A program made the translations under genes and the position numbers. This document shows positions 31,501 through 47,315 of a stretch of DNA of 64,000 nucleotides, piece after piece; position 1 is the first letter of the stretch, and each line of letters opens with the position of its first letter. The stretch is taken from contig CAXIUT010000230.1 in NCBI GenBank assembly GCA_964035545.1, positions 1,674,001 through 1,738,000 on the forward strand. Direction: 5' to 3'. This stretch comes from Bugula neritina (lineage: Eukaryota > Bryozoa > Gymnolaemata > Cheilostomatida > Bugulidae). The notes beneath the pieces are model-generated. The model searched no databases. It was not told the origin of the DNA and saw nothing but the letters and a program-made list of their open reading frames with translations.

Positions 31501-33935
31501 ATGAAATATGCTGTAGCACACTGAAATACACTGCAACACACTGAAGTATACTGTAATATAGAGAAATGTACTGTAACATACTGAAACACACGGCAACATA
31601 CTGAAATGTACTGCAACATACTGAAATATACTGCAACATACTGCAACATACTGAATTACACTTGAACATAATAAAATACACTGAAACACATTGAAATATA
31701 CTGCAACATGCCGAAATGAATGGTAAACTAGTGAAATATACTGTAACATAATGAAACATACCGGAACATACTGCAACATAATAAAATATACTGTAACACA
31801 CTGAAATATGCTACAAGATACTGAAATATACTGCAACATACTGAAACGTACGCGACATCCTAAAATACACTGTAACCTACTGAAATACACTGCAACACCT
31901 TGAAAAATACTGCAACATACTTAAACATACGGCAACATACTAAAATACACTATAACATATTGAAATATACTGCAACATACTGAAATACAATATAACATAT
32001 TGAAAAATACTGCAACATACTGAGTTACACTCTAACAAACTGAAATATGCTGTAGCATACTGAATTACACTGCAACACACTGAAGTATACTGTAATATAC
32101 TGAAATGTACTGCGACATACTGAATTATACTGCAACATACTGCAACATACTGAAATACACTGCAACACACTGAAGTATACTGTAATATACTGAAATGTTA
32201 TGCAACGTACTGAAAAATAATGCAACGCGTTGAATTACACTATAACAGATTGAAATATACCGCAACATACTGAAATGTAGTGTCATATACAGAAATGAAC
32301 TGTAACATACTGAAATATACTGTAACACACTGAAACATACTCTAACATAACGAAATACACTGTAACATACTGAAATATACTGCAACATACTGAAATGTAC
32401 TGCAACATACTGAAATATACTGCAACATACTGAATTACACTATAACATATTGAAATATACTGCAACATACTGAATTACACTTTAACATACTGAAATAGGC
32501 TGTAGCATACTGAATTACACTCTAACATACTGAAATATGCTCTAGCATACTGAAATACACTGCAACACAGTGAAGTATACTGTAATACACTGAAATGTAC
32601 TGCAACATACTGAATTATACTGCAACATACTGCAACATACTGGAACACACTGTAACATAATGAAATATGCTGTAGGACACTGAAATACACTGCAATACCC
32701 TGAAGTATACTGTAATATACTGAAATGTTATGCAACGTACTGAAAAATAATGCAACGCGTTGAATTACACTATAACATATTGAAATATACCGCAACATAC
32801 TGAAATGTAGTGTAATATACAGAAATGAACAGTAACATACTGAAATATACTGTAACACACTGAAACATACTCTAACATACCGAAATACACTGTAACATAC
32901 TGAAATATACTGCAACATACTGAAATGTACTGCAACATACTGAAGTATGCTGCAACATAGTGCAACGCACTGAAATACACTGTAACATACTGAAATACAC
33001 TGCAACACATTGAAATATACTGCAACATAACGAAATAAATGGTGAACTAGTGGAATATACTGTAACACAATGAAATTGACTGCAAGATGCTGAAATATAC
33101 TGTAACATACTGAAATACCCTGCCACATACTGAAACATCTGACAACATACCGAAAAAAACTGCGACACGTTGAAAATTACTGCAACATACTGAAATATAC
33201 TGCAAGTGGTGCAACATACTGAAATACATTGTGACACACTGAAATACACTGCAACTTACTGCAACATACCACAACATACTGAAATATACTGCGACGCATT
33301 AAAATAGACTGCAACATACTGAAATATACTGCAACATACTGCAACATACTAAAATACACTGCAACATACTGAAATACATTGCAACACATTAAAACATACT
33401 GCAACATACTGAAACGTACTGCAACATACTGAAATATACTGAAATACACTGTAACATAATGAAATATGCTGTAGCACACTGAAATACACTGCAACACACT
33501 GAAGTATACTGTAATATAGAGAAATGTACTGTAACATACTGAAACACACGGCAACATACTGAAATGTACTGCAACATACTGAAATATACTGCAACATACT
33601 GCAACATACTGAATTACACTTGAACATAATGAAATACACTGAAACACATTGAAATATACTGCAACATACCGAAATGAATGGTAAACTAGTGAAATATACT
33701 GTAACATAATGAAACATACCGGAACATGCTGCAACATAATAAAATGTACTGTAACACACTGAAATATGCTACAATATACTGAAATATACTGCAACATACT
33801 GAAACGTACGCGACATCCTAAAATACACTGTAACATACTGAAATACACTGCAACACCTTGAAAAATACTGCAACATACTTAAACATACGGCAACATACTA
33901 AAATACACTATAACATATTGAAATATACTGCAACA
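28557..33935 (+). repeat. Region II, D segment copy 1 (head + ~5.2 kb)
   Basis: After ~130 bp of common head, the sequence from about 28690 to about 33935 recurs at +13389 (about 42079-47315) and at +20557 (about 49247-54483), with very few differences. It contains monomer arrangements seen in A and C but in new order, an 8-bp short monomer (CCGAAATA, 30651-30658), and a palindrome pair at 32223 and 32753. D1 has 10 bp more than D2 near 33600 (one extra TACTGCAACA). The right boundary is approximate. Confidence 0.82.
32223..32762. repeat. 530-bp-spaced palindrome pair, region II type
   Basis: The perfect 10-bp palindrome CAACGCGTTG lies at 32223-32232 and 32753-32762, each inside the context ATGCAACGCGTTGAATTACA. 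The same 530-bp spacing recurs at 34171/34701, 37118/37648, 45612/46142, 52780/53310, 55695/56225, 58642/59172 and 61589/62119. Region I has the same palindrome at 330-bp spacing. Each site contains two CpG dinucleotides in an otherwise CpG-poor array. A protein-binding role is possible but nothing else in the sequence supports one. Confidence 0.8.
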
Positions 33936-34422
33936 TACTGAAATACACTATAACATATTGAAAAATACTGCAACATACTGAATTACACTCTAACAAACTG
34001 AAATATGCTGTAGCATACTGAATTACACTGCAACACACTGAAGTATACTGTAATATACTGAAATGTACTGCGACATACTGAATTATACTGCAACATACTG
34101 AAATACACTGCAACACACTGAAATATACTGTAATATACTGAAATGTTATGCAACGTACTGAAAAATAATGCAACGCGTTGAATTACACTATAACATATTG
34201 AAATATACCGCAACATACTGAAATGTAGTGTCATATACAGAAATGAACTGTAACATACTGAAATATACTGTAACACACTGAAACATACTCTAACATAACG
34301 AAATACACTGTAACATACTGAAATATACTGCAACATACTGAAATGTACTGCAACATACTGAAATATACTGCAACATACTGAATTACACTATAACATATTG
34401 AAATATACTGCAACATACTGAA
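32475..34422 (+). repeat. Shortened E-type unit (1948 bp)
   Basis: The E-unit anchor (ACTTTAACATACTGAAATAG, here near 32478) recurs 1948 bp later instead of the usual 2947 bp. The missing 999 bp corresponds to the stretch about 35375-36375 of the next unit, and the join lies near 33440 inside a run reading AAATATACTGAAATACACTG. The missing stretch includes one 9-bp monomer (GTTCGCAAC context), so 999 bp can be 100 half-monomers with one short. Confidence 0.78.
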
Positions 34423-37369
34423 TTACACTTTAACATACTGAAATAGGCTGTAGCATACTGAATTACACTCTAACATACTGAAATATGCTCTAGCATACTG
34501 AAATACACTGCAACACAGTGAAGTATACTGTAATACACTGAAATGTACTGCAACATACTGAATTATACTGCAACATACTGCAACATACTGGAACACACTG
34601 TAACATAATGAAATATGCTGTAGGACACTGAAATACACTGCAATACCCTGAAGTATACTGTAATATACTGAAATGTTATGCAACGTACTGAAAAATAATG
34701 CAACGCGTTGAATTACACTATAACATATTGAAATATACCGCAACATACTGAAATGTAGTGTAATATACAGAAATGAACAGTAACATACTGAAATATACTG
34801 TAACACACTGAAACATACTCTAACATACCGAAATACACTGTAACATACTGAAATATACTGCAACATACTGAAATGTACTGCAACATACTGAAGTATGCTG
34901 CAACATAGTGCAACGCACTGAAATACACTGTAACATACTGAAATACACTGCAACACATTGAAATATACTGCAACATAACGAAATAAATGGTGAACTAGTG
35001 GAATATACTGTAACACAATGAAATTGACTGCAAGATGCTGAAATATACTGTAACATACTGAAATACCCTGCCACATACTGAAACATCTGACAACATACCG
35101 AAAAAAACTGCGACACGTTGAAAATTACTGCAACATACTGAAATATACTGCAAGTGGTGCAACATACTGAAATACATTGTGACACACTGAAATACACTGC
35201 AACTTACTGCAACATACCACAACATACTGAAATATACTGCGACGCATTAAAATAGACTGCAACATACTGAAATATACTGCAACATACTGCAACATACTAA
35301 AATACACTGCAACATACTGAAATACATTGCAACACATTAAAACATACTGCAACATACTGAAACGTACTGCAACATACTGAAATATACTGCAACATACTGA
35401 AATACTCTATAACATATTGAAATATATTGCAACATACTGAATTACACTCTAACATACTGAAATATGCTGTAGCATACTGAAATACACTGCAACACATTGA
35501 AATATACTGGAACATACCGAAATGAATGGTAAACTAGTGAAATATACTGTAACATAATGAAACATACCGAAACATACTGCAACATAATAAAATATAATGT
35601 AACACACTGCATTATGCTACAAGATACTGAAATATACTGTAACATACTGAAACGTTCGCAACATACTGAAATACGCTGCAACATACTGATATATACTGCA
35701 AGATACTGCAACATATTGAAATACACTATAACACACTGAAATACACTGCAACATACTGAAATACACTGTAACACATTGAAATACGTTGCAAGACATCGGA
35801 ATATACTGCAACATACTGAAATATGCTGTAGCATACTGAAAGACACTACAACTCACTGAAGGATAGTGTGATATACGGAAATGTACTGCATCATGCCCAA
35901 ATATACTGCAACAAACTGAAACATAAGACAACATACTGAAATATACTACGATGCATTGAAATATACTGCAACATACTAAAATATACTGCAACATACTGCA
36001 ACATCCTAAAATACACTGTAACATACTGAAATACACTGCAACACCTTGAAAAATACTGCAACATACTTAAACATACAGCAACATACTAAAAAACACTATA
36101 ACATATTGAAATATACAGCAACATACTGAAATACACTGTAACATATTGAAATATGCTGTAGCATACTGAAATATACTGCCACACACTGAAGTATACTGTA
36201 ATATACAGAAACGTACTGTAACATACTGTAACATACTGAAACATACGGCAACATACTAAAATGTACTGCAACATACTGAAATATACGGAAATACACTGTA
36301 ACATAATGAAATACATTGCAACACATTATAACATACTGCAACATACTGAAACGTACTGCAACATACTGAAATATACTGAAATACACTGTAACATAATGAA
36401 ATATGCTGTAGCACACTGAAATACACTGCAACACACTGAAGTATACTGTAATATAGAGAAATGTACTGTAACATACTGAAACACACGGCAACATACTGAA
36501 ATGTACTGCAACATACTGAAATATACTGCAACATACTGCAACATACTGAATTACACTTGAACATAATGAAATACACTGAAACACATTGAAATATAGTGCA
36601 ACATACCGAAATGAATGGTAAACTAGTGAAATATACTGTAACATAATGAAACATACCGGAACATACTGCAACATAATAAAATGTACTGTAACACACTGAA
36701 ATATGCTACAAGATACTGAAATATACTGCAACATACTGAAACGTACGCGACATCCTAAAATACACTGTAACATACTGAAATACACTGCAACACCTTGAAA
36801 AATACTGCAACATACTTGAACATACGGCAACATACTAAAATACACTATAACATATTGAAATATACTGCAACATACTGAAATACACTATAACATATTGAAA
36901 AATACTGCAACATACTGAATTACACTCTAACAAACTGAAATATGCTGTAGCATACTGAATTACACTGCAACACACTGAAGTATACTGTAATATACTGAAA
37001 TGTACTGCGACATACTGAATTATACTGCAACATACTGCAACATACTGAAATACACTGCAACACACTGAAGTATACTGTAATATACTGAAATGTTATGCAA
37101 CGTACTGAAAAATAATGCAACGCGTTGAATTACACTATAACATATTGAAATATACCGCAACATGCTGAAATGTAGTGTAATATACAGAAATGAACTGTAA
37201 CATACTGAAATATACTGTAACACACTGAAACATACGCTAACATAACGAAATACACTGTAACATACTGAAATATACTGCAACATACTGAAATGTACTGCAA
37301 CATACTGAAATATACTGCAACATACTGAATTACACTATAACATATTGCAATATACTGCAACATACTGAA
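34423..37369 (+). repeat. E unit, 2947 bp, cluster 1 unit 1
   Basis: Full 2947-bp unit, phased on the ACTTTAACATACTGAAATAG motif. It recurs at 55947-58893 with an offset of exactly 21524 bp and near identity, including the same single-base subtype. It contains two palindromes of the CAACGCGTTG type, at 34701 and 37118, each half of a pair spaced 530 bp with its partner in the adjoining unit. Confidence 0.85.
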
Positions 37370-38898
37370 TTACACTTTAACATACTGAAATAGGCTGTAG
37401 CATACTGAATTACACTCTAACATACTGAAATATGCTCTAGCATACTGAAATACACTGCAACACAGTGAAGTATACTGTAATACACTGAAATGTACTGCAA
37501 CATACTGAATTATACTGTAACATACTGCAACATACTGGAACACACTGTAACATAATGAAATATGCTGTAGGACACTGAAATACACTGCAACACCCTGAAG
37601 TATACTGTAATATACTGAAATGTTATGCAACGTACTGAAAAATATTGCAACGCGTTGAATTACACTATAACATATTGAAATATACCGCAACATACTGAAA
37701 TGTAGTGTAATATACAGAATTGAACTGTAACATACTGAAATATACTGTAACACACTGAAACATACTCTAACATAACGAAATACACTGTAATATACTGAAA
37801 TATACTGCAACAAACTGAAATGTACTGCAACATACTGAAGTATACTGCAACATAGTGCAACGTACTGAAATACACTGTAACATACTGAAATACACTGCAA
37901 CACATTGAAATATACTGCAACATAACGAAATAAATGGTGAACTAGTGGAATATACTGTAACACAATGAAATTGACTGCAAGATGCTGAAACATACTGTAA
38001 CATACTGAAATACCCTGCCACATACTGAAACATACGGCAACATACCGAAATAAACTGCGACACGTTGATAATTACTGCAACATACTGAAATATACTGCAA
38101 GTGGTGCAACATACTGAAATACATTGTGACACACTGAAATACACTGCAACTTACTGCAACATACCACAACATACTGAAATATACTGCGACGCATTAAAAT
38201 AGACTGCAACATACTGAAATATACTGCAACATACTGCAACATACTAAAATACACTGCAACATACTGAAATGCATTGCAACACATTAAAGCATACTGCAAC
38301 ATACTGAAACGTACTGCAACATACTGAAATATACTGCGACATACTGAAATACTCTATAACATATTGAAATATACTGCAACATACTGAATTACACTCTAAC
38401 ATACTGAAATATGCTGCAGCATACTGAAATACACTGCAACACATTGAAATATACTGCAACATACCGAAATGAATGGTAAACTAGTGAAATATACTGTAAC
38501 ATAATGAAACATACCGGAACATACTGCAACATAATAAAATATACTGTAACACACTGCATTATGCTACAAGATACTGAAATATACTGTAACATACTGAAAC
38601 GTTCGCAACATACTGAAATACGCTGCAACATACTGATATATACTGCAAGATACTGCAACATATTGAAATACACTATAACACACTGAAATACACTGCAACA
38701 TACTGAAATACACTGTAACACATTGAAATACATTGCAAAACATCGAAATATACTGCAACATACTGAAATATGCTGTAGCATACTGAAAGACACTACAACT
38801 CTCTGAAAGATAGTGTGATATACGGAAATGTACTGCAACATGCCCAAATATACTGCAACACACTGAAACACAAGGCAACATACTGAAATATACTGCGA
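37370..38898 (+). repeat. E unit, partial, cluster 1 unit 2 (cut at a recombination junction)
   Basis: The second E unit in cluster 1 carries a distinct subtype (for example GAAAAATATTGCAACGCG near 37637 where unit 1 has GAAAAATAATGCAACGCG). It is interrupted at about 38898, where the sequence switches to D-segment start sequence (equivalent to 28762). The equivalent position in the second cluster, about 63370, continues differently, which confirms the junction. Confidence 0.8.
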
Positions 38899-39753
38899 CA
38901 TATTGAAATATACTGCAGCATACTAAAATACACTAAAACATATTGAAATATGCTGTAGCATACTGAAATATACTGCCACACACTGAAGTATACTGTAATA
39001 TACAGAAATGTACTGTAACATACTGTAACATACTGAAACATATGGCAACATACTGAAATGTACTGCAACATACTGAAATATACTGCAACAAAGTGCAACG
39101 TACTGAAATACACTGTAACATATTGAAATACACTGCGACACATTGAAATATACTGCAACATACTGAAACATACTGCAACATACCTAAATATACTGCAACA
39201 TACTGAATTACACTATAACATATTGAAATATACTGCAACATACTGAATTACACTTTAACATACAGAAATGACTGTAACATACTGAAATGTACTGTAACAC
39301 ACTGAAACATACTCTAACATACTGAAATAGACTGTAACATACTGAAATATACTGCAACATACTGAAATGTACTGCAACATACTGAGGTATACTGCAACAT
39401 AGTGCAATGTACTGAAATACACTGTAACATACTTAAATACACTGCAACACATTGAAATATACTGCAACATAACGAAATAAATGGTGAACTAGTGGAATAT
39501 ACTGTAACACAATGAAATTGACTTCAAGATACTGAAATATACTGTAACATACTGAAATGTGCTGCCACATACTGGAACATACGGCAACATACCGAAATAA
39601 ACTGTGACACGTTGAAAATTACTGCAACATACTGAAATATACTGCAAGTGGTGCAACATACTGAAATACATTGTGACACATTGAAATACACTGCAACATA
39701 CCGCAACATACCACAACATACTGAAATATACTGCGACGCAATAAAATATACTG
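38898..39753 (+). repeat. D-start fragment (~855 bp)
   Basis: This stretch matches 28762-29617 with a constant offset of 10136 bp and then leaves it. The exit lies within AATAAAATATACTG at 39740-39753, a 14-bp sequence shared by the D source (near 29604) and the A source (near 26688). The fragment is therefore flanked by two recombination junctions. Confidence 0.8.
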
Positions 39754-40449
39754 TAACACACTGAAATATACTGCAAGATACTGAAATTTACTGCAACATA
39801 CTGAAACGTACGCAACATACTGAAATACGCTGCAACATACTGTAATATCCTGCAAGATACTGCAAAACACTGAGTACACTGTGTCATACTGAAATACACT
39901 GCAACATACTGCAAGATATTGCTACATACTGAATTAGACTGTAACATATTGAAATACACTGCATCATACTGCAACATACTGAAATACACTGAAAAATATT
40001 GATATACACTGCAACACATTGAAATTTACTGCAAAATACTGAAACATAAGGCAACATACTGAAATATACTGCGACACGTTGAAATAAACTGCAACATACT
40101 AAAATATACTCCAACATACTGCAACTTCCTAAAATACACTGTAACATACTGAAATACACTGCATTACATTGAAAATTACTGCAACATACTGAAGCATACG
40201 GCAACATATTGAAATATACTGCAACATACTGAAATACACTAAAACATATTGAAACATGCTGTAGCATACTGAAATACACTGCAACAAACTGGTGTATACT
40301 GTTATATACAGAAATGTATTGTAACATACTGAAATATGCTACAAGATACTGAAATATACTGTAACATACCGAAACGTACGCAACATACTGAAATACGCTG
40401 CAACATACTGAAATATACTGCAAGATTCTGCAACATACTGAAATACACT
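39740..40449 (+). repeat. A5-derived fragment (~700 bp) inside region II
   Basis: From the shared 14-mer at 39740 the sequence follows block A5 at an offset of about 13051 bp (GAGTACACTG at 39872 equals 26821). It carries the A5-specific ATATTGCTAC variant near 39915. It leaves the A pattern within AACATACTGAAATACACTG near 40432-40449 and enters C-type sequence (AAATACACTGTAACATATTA). Confidence 0.78.
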
Positions 40450-40750
40450 GAAATACACTGTAACATATTAAAATACATTGCAAAACATCAAAATATACTG
40501 CAACGTACTGAAATATGCTGTAGCGTACTGAAAGACACTACAACTCACTGAAGGATAGTGTGATATACGGCAATGTACTGCAACATCCCAAATATACTGC
40601 AACACACTGAAACATAAGGCAACATACCGAAATATACTGCGATGCATTGAAATATACTGCAACATACTAAAATATACTGCAACATACTGCAACATCCTAA
40701 AATACACTGTAACATACTGAAATGCACTGCAACACTTTGAAAAATACTGC

Positions 40751-42120
40751 AACATACTTAAACATACGGCAACATACTAAAATACACTATAACATATTGA
40801 AATATACTGCAACATACTGAAATACACTATAACATATTGAAATATACTGCAACGTACTGAATTACACTCTAACAAACTGAAATATGCTGTAGCATACTGA
40901 ATTACACTGCAACACACTGAAGTATACTGTAATATACTGAAATGTACTGCGACATACTGAATTATATTGCAACATACTGCAACATACTGAAATACACTGT
41001 AACATAATGAAATATGCTGTAGAACACTGAAATACACTGCAACACACTGAAGTATACTGTAATATACTGAAATGTACTGCAACATACTGGAATATACTGT
41101 AACACACTGAAATATACTCTAACACACCGAAATACACTGTAACATACTGAAATAAACTGCAACATACTACAACATACTGAATTACACTTGAACATAATGA
41201 AATACACTGAAATACATTGAAATATACTGCAACATACCGAAATGAATGGTACACTAGTGAAATATACTGTAACATAATGAAACATACCGGAACATACTGC
41301 AACATAATAAAATATACTGTAACACACTGAAATATGCTACAAGATACTGAAATATACTGCAACATACTGAAACGTACGCGACATCCTAAAATACACTGTA
41401 ACATACTGAAATACACTGCAACACCTTGAAAAATACTGCAACATACTTAAACATACGGCAACATACTAAAATACACTATAACATATTGAAATATACTGCA
41501 ACATACTGAAATACACTATAACATATTTAAATATACTGCAACATACTGAATTACACTCTAACAAACTGAAATATGCTGTAGCATACTGAATTACACTGCA
41601 ACACACTAAAGTATACTGTAATATACTGAAATGTGCTGCGACATACTGAATTATACTGCAACATACTGCAACATACTGAAATACACTGTAACATAATGAA
41701 ATATGCTGTAGCACACTGAAATACACTGCAACACACTGAAGTATACTGTAATATACTGAAATGTACTGCAACATACTGGAATATACTGTAACACACTGAA
41801 ATATACTCTAACATACCGAAATACACTGTAACACACTGAAATAAACTGCAACATACTGCAACATACTGAATTACATTTGAACATAATGATATACACTGAA
41901 ACACATTGAAATATACTGCAACATACCGAAATGAATGGTAAACTAGTGAAATATACCGTAACATAATGAAACATACCGGAACATACTGCAACATAATAAA
42001 ATATACTGTAACACACTGAAATATGCTACAAGATACTGAAATAAACTGCAACATACTGCAACATACTGCAACATACTGAAATACACTGCAACACCTTGAA
42101 AAATACTGCAACATACTTAA
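40751..42120 (+). repeat. 689-bp-spaced tandem duplication within the 7168-bp unit
   Basis: The sequence AACATACTTAAACATACGGC at 40751 recurs at 41440, and the following several hundred bases stay in step at +689 with scattered substitutions. The spacing equals 69 half-monomers with one 9-bp monomer, consistent with the ACGTACGCGACATCC stretch near 41370. The same pair recurs in the second 7168-bp unit at +7168. Confidence 0.75.
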
Positions 42121-45100
42121 ACATACGGCAACATACTAAAATACACTATAACATATTGAAATATACTGCAGCATACTAAAATACACTAAAACATATTGAA
42201 ATATGCTGTAGCATACTGAAATATACTGCCACACACTGAAGTATACTGTAATATACAGAAATGTACTGTAACATACTGTAACATACTGAAACATATGGCA
42301 ACATACTGAAATGTACTGCAACATACTGAAATATACTGCAACAAAGTGCAACGTACTGAAATACACTGTAACATATTGAAATACACTGCGACACATTGAA
42401 ATATACTGCAACATACTGAAACACACTGCAACATACCTAAATATACTGCAACATACTGAATTACACTATAACATATTGAAATATACTGCAACATACTGAA
42501 TTACACTTTAACATACAGAAATGACTGTAACATACTGAAATATACTGTAACACACTGAAACATACTCTAACATACTGAAATAGACTGTAACATACTGAAA
42601 TATACTGCAACATACTGAAATGTACTGCAACATACTGAGGTATACTGCAACATAGTGCAATGTACTGAAATACACTGTAACATACTTAAATACACTGCAA
42701 CACATTGAAATATACTGCAACATAACGAAATAAATGGTGAACTAGTGGAATATACTGTAACACAATGAAATTGACTTCAAGATACTGAAATATACTGTAA
42801 CATACTGAAATGTGCTGCCACATACTGGAACATACGGCAACATACCGAAATAAACTGTGACACGTTGAAAATTACTGCAACATACTGAAATATACTGCAA
42901 GTGGTGCAACATACTGAAATACATTGTGACACATTGAAATACACTGCAACATACCGCAACATACCACAACATACTGAAATATACTGCGACGCAATAAAAT
43001 ATACTGCAACATACTGAAGTATACTGCAACATACTGCAACATACTAAAATACACTGCAACATACTGAAATACATAGCAACACATTAAAACATACTGCAAC
43101 ATACTGAAACGTACTGCAACATACTGAAATATACTGCAACATACTGAAATACTCTATAACATATTGAAATATACTGCAACATACTGAATTACACTCTAAC
43201 ATACTGAAATATGCTGTAGCATACTGAAATACACTGCAACACATTGAAATATACTGCAGCATACCGAAATGAATGGTAAACTAACGAAATAAACTGTAAC
43301 ATAACTAAACATACCGGAACATACTGCAACATAATAAAATATACTGTAACACACTGAAATATACTGCAAGATACTGAAATTTACTGCAACATACTGAAAT
43401 GTACGCAAAATACTGAAATACGCTGCAACATACAGTAATATACTGCAAGATACTGCAAAACACTGAGTACACTGTGTCATACTGAAATACACTGAAAAAT
43501 ATTGATATACACTGCAACACATTGAAATATACTGCAAAACACTTAAACATAAGGCAACATACTGAAATATACTGCGACACATTGAAATATACTGCAACAT
43601 ACTAAAATATACTCCAACATACTGCAACTTCCTAAAATACACTGTAACATACTGAAATACACTGCATTACATTGAAAATTACTGCAACATACTGAAGCAT
43701 ACGGCAACATACTGAAATATACTGCAAAATACTGAAATACACTATAACATATTGAAATATACTGCAAAATACTGAAATACACTAAAACATATTGAAATAT
43801 GCTGTAGCATATTGAAATACACTGCAACAAACTGGTGTATACTGTTATATACAGAAATGTACTGCGACATACTGAATTATACTGCAACATACTGCAACAT
43901 ACTGAAATACACTGTAACATAATGAAATATGCTGTAGCACACTGAAATACACTGCAACACACTGAAGTATACTGTAATATACTGAAATGTACTGCAACAT
44001 ACTGGAATATACTGTAACACACCGAAATATACTCTAACACCGAAATACACTGTAACATACTGAAATAAACTACAACATACTGCAACATACCGAATTACAT
44101 TTGAACATAATGAAATACACTGAAACACATTGAAATATACTGCAACATACCGAAATGAATGGTAAACTAGTGAAGTATACTGTAACATAATGAAATTGAC
44201 CGCAAGATACTGAAATATACTGTAACATACTGAAATACGCTGCCACACACTGAAACATACGGCAACCTACCGAATTATACTGCGACACGTTGAAAAATAC
44301 TGCAACATACTGAATTATACTGCAAGACACTGCAACATACTGAAATACACTGTAACATATTAAAATACATTGCAAAACGTCGAAATATACTGCAACATAC
44401 TGAAATATGCTGTAGCATACTGAAAGACACTACAACTCACTGAAGGATAGTTTGATATACGCAAATGTACTGCATCATGCCTAAATATACTGCAACACAC
44501 TGAAACATAAGGCAACATACTGAAATATACTACGATGCATTGAAATATACTGCAACATACTAAAATATACTGCAACATACTGCAACATCCTAAAATACAC
44601 TGTAACATACTGAAATACACTGCAACACCTTGAAAAATACTGCAACATACTTAAACATACAGCAACATACTAAAATACACTATAACATATTGAAATATAC
44701 TGCAACATACTGAAATACACTGTAACATATTGAAATATGCTGTAGCATACTGAAATATACTGCCACACACTGAAGTATACTGTAATATACAGAAACGTAC
44801 TGTAACATACTGTAACATACAGAAACATACGGCAACATACTGAAATGTACTGCAACATACTGAAATATACTGAAATACACTGTAACATAATGAAATATGC
44901 TGTAGCACACTGAAATACACTGCAACACACTGAAGTATACTGTAATATAGAGAAATGTACTGTAACATACTGAAACACACGGCAACATACTGAAATGTAC
45001 TGCAACATACTGAAATATACTGCAACATACTGCAACATACTGAATTACACTTGAACATAATAAAATACACTGAAACACATTGAAATATACTGCAACATAC

Positions 45101-47315
45101 CGAAATGAATGGTAAACTAGTGAAATATACTGTAACATAATGAAACATACCGGAACATACTGCAACATAATAAAATATACTGTAACACACTGAAATATGC
45201 TACAAGATACTGAAATATACTGCAACATACTGAAACGTACGCGACATCCTAAAATACACTGTAACATACTGAAATACACTGCAACACCTTGAAAAATACT
45301 GCAACATACTTAAACATACGGCAACATACTAAAATACACTATAACATATTGAAATATACTGCAACATACTGAAATACAATATAACATATTGAAAAATACT
45401 GCAACATACTGAGTTACACTCTAACAAACTGAAATATGCTGTAGCATACTGAATTACACTGCAACACACTGAAGTATACTGTAATATACTGAAATGTACT
45501 GCGACATACTGAATTATACTGCAACATACTGCAACATACTGAAATACACTGCAACACACTGAAGTATACTGTAATATACTGAAATGTTATGCAACGTACT
45601 GAAAAATAATGCAACGCGTTGAATTACACTATAACATATTGAAATATACCGCAACATACTGAAATGTAGTGTCATATACAGAAATGAACTGTAACATACT
45701 GAAATATACTGTAACACACTGAAACATACTCTAACATAACGAAATACACTGTAACATACTGAAATATACTGCAACATACTGAAATGTACTGCAACATACT
45801 GAAATATACTGCAACATACTGAATTACACTATAACATATTGAAATATACTGCAACATACTGAATTACACTTTAACATACTGAAATAGGCTGTAGCATACT
45901 GAATTACACTCTAACATACTGAAATATGCTCTAGCATACTGAAATACACTGCAACACAGTGAAGTATACTGTAATACACTGAAATGTACTGCAACATACT
46001 GAATTATACTGCAACATACTGCAACATACTGGAACACACTGTAACATAATGAAATATGCTGTAGGACACTGAAATACACTGCAATACCCTGAAGTATACT
46101 GTAATATACTGAAATGTTATGCAACGTACTGAAAAATAATGCAACGCGTTGAATTACACTATAACATATTGAAATATACCGCAACATACTGAAATGTAGT
46201 GTAATATACAGAAATGAACAGTAACATACTGAAATATACTGTAACACACTGAAACATACTCTAACATACCGAAATACACTGTAACATACTGAAATATACT
46301 GCAACATACTGAAATGTACTGCAACATACTGAAGTATGCTGCAACATAGTGCAACGCACTGAAATACACTGTAACATACTGAAATACACTGCAACACATT
46401 GAAATATACTGCAACATAACGAAATAAATGGTGAACTAGTGGAATATACTGTGACACAATGAAATTGACTGCAAGATGCTGAAATATACTGTAACATACT
46501 GAAATACCCTGCCACATACTGAAACATCTGACAACATACCGAAAAAAACTGCGACACGTTGAAAATTACTGCAACATACTGAAATATACTGCAAGTGGTG
46601 CAACATACTGAAATACATTGTGACACACTGAAATACACTGCAACTTACTGCAACATACCACAACATGCTGAAATATACTGCGACGCATTAAAATAGACTG
46701 CAACATACTGAAATATACTGCAACATACTGCAACATACTAAAATACACTGCAACATACTGAAATACATTGCAACACATTAAAACATACTGCAACATACTG
46801 AAACGTATTGCAACATACTGAAATATACTGAAATACACTGTAACATAATGAAATATGCTGTAGCACACTGAAATACACTGCAACACACTGAAGTATACTG
46901 TAATATAGAGAAATGTACTGTAACATACTGAAACACACGGCAACATACTGAAATGTACTGCAACATACTGAAATATACTGCAACATACTGAATTACACTT
47001 GAACATAATGAAATACACTGAAACACATTGAAATATACTGCAACATACCGAAATGAATGGTAAACTAGTGAAATATACTGTAACATAATGAAACATACCG
47101 GAACATGCTGCAACATAATAAAATGTACTGTAACACACTGAAATATGCTACAAGATACTGAAATATACTGCAACATACTGAAACGTACGCGACATCCTAA
47201 AATACACTGTAACATACTGAAATACACTGCAACACCTTGAAAAATACTGCAACATACTTAAACATACGGCAACATACTAAAATACACTATAACATATTGA
47301 AATATACTGCAACAT
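42079..47315 (+). repeat. D segment copy 2 (~5.2 kb)
   Basis: Matches 28690-33935 at offset 13389, with a 10-bp shift after about 46980 where one TACTGCAACA is missing. The short 8-bp monomer recurs at 44040 and the palindrome pair at 45612 and 46142. Long stretches look identical to copy 1 by eye. Confidence 0.82.

Noticed and set aside
36096-36845. 249-codon minus-strand open frame, recurring at 57620 and 60567
   Set aside because: Same explanation: conserved between copies because the whole DNA unit is duplicated, not because the peptide is selected.
39740-40449. Insertion of a mobile element carrying A-type sequence into region II
   Set aside because: No terminal repeats or target duplication; both edges lie in sequence shared by donor and recipient, as expected of homologous exchange.
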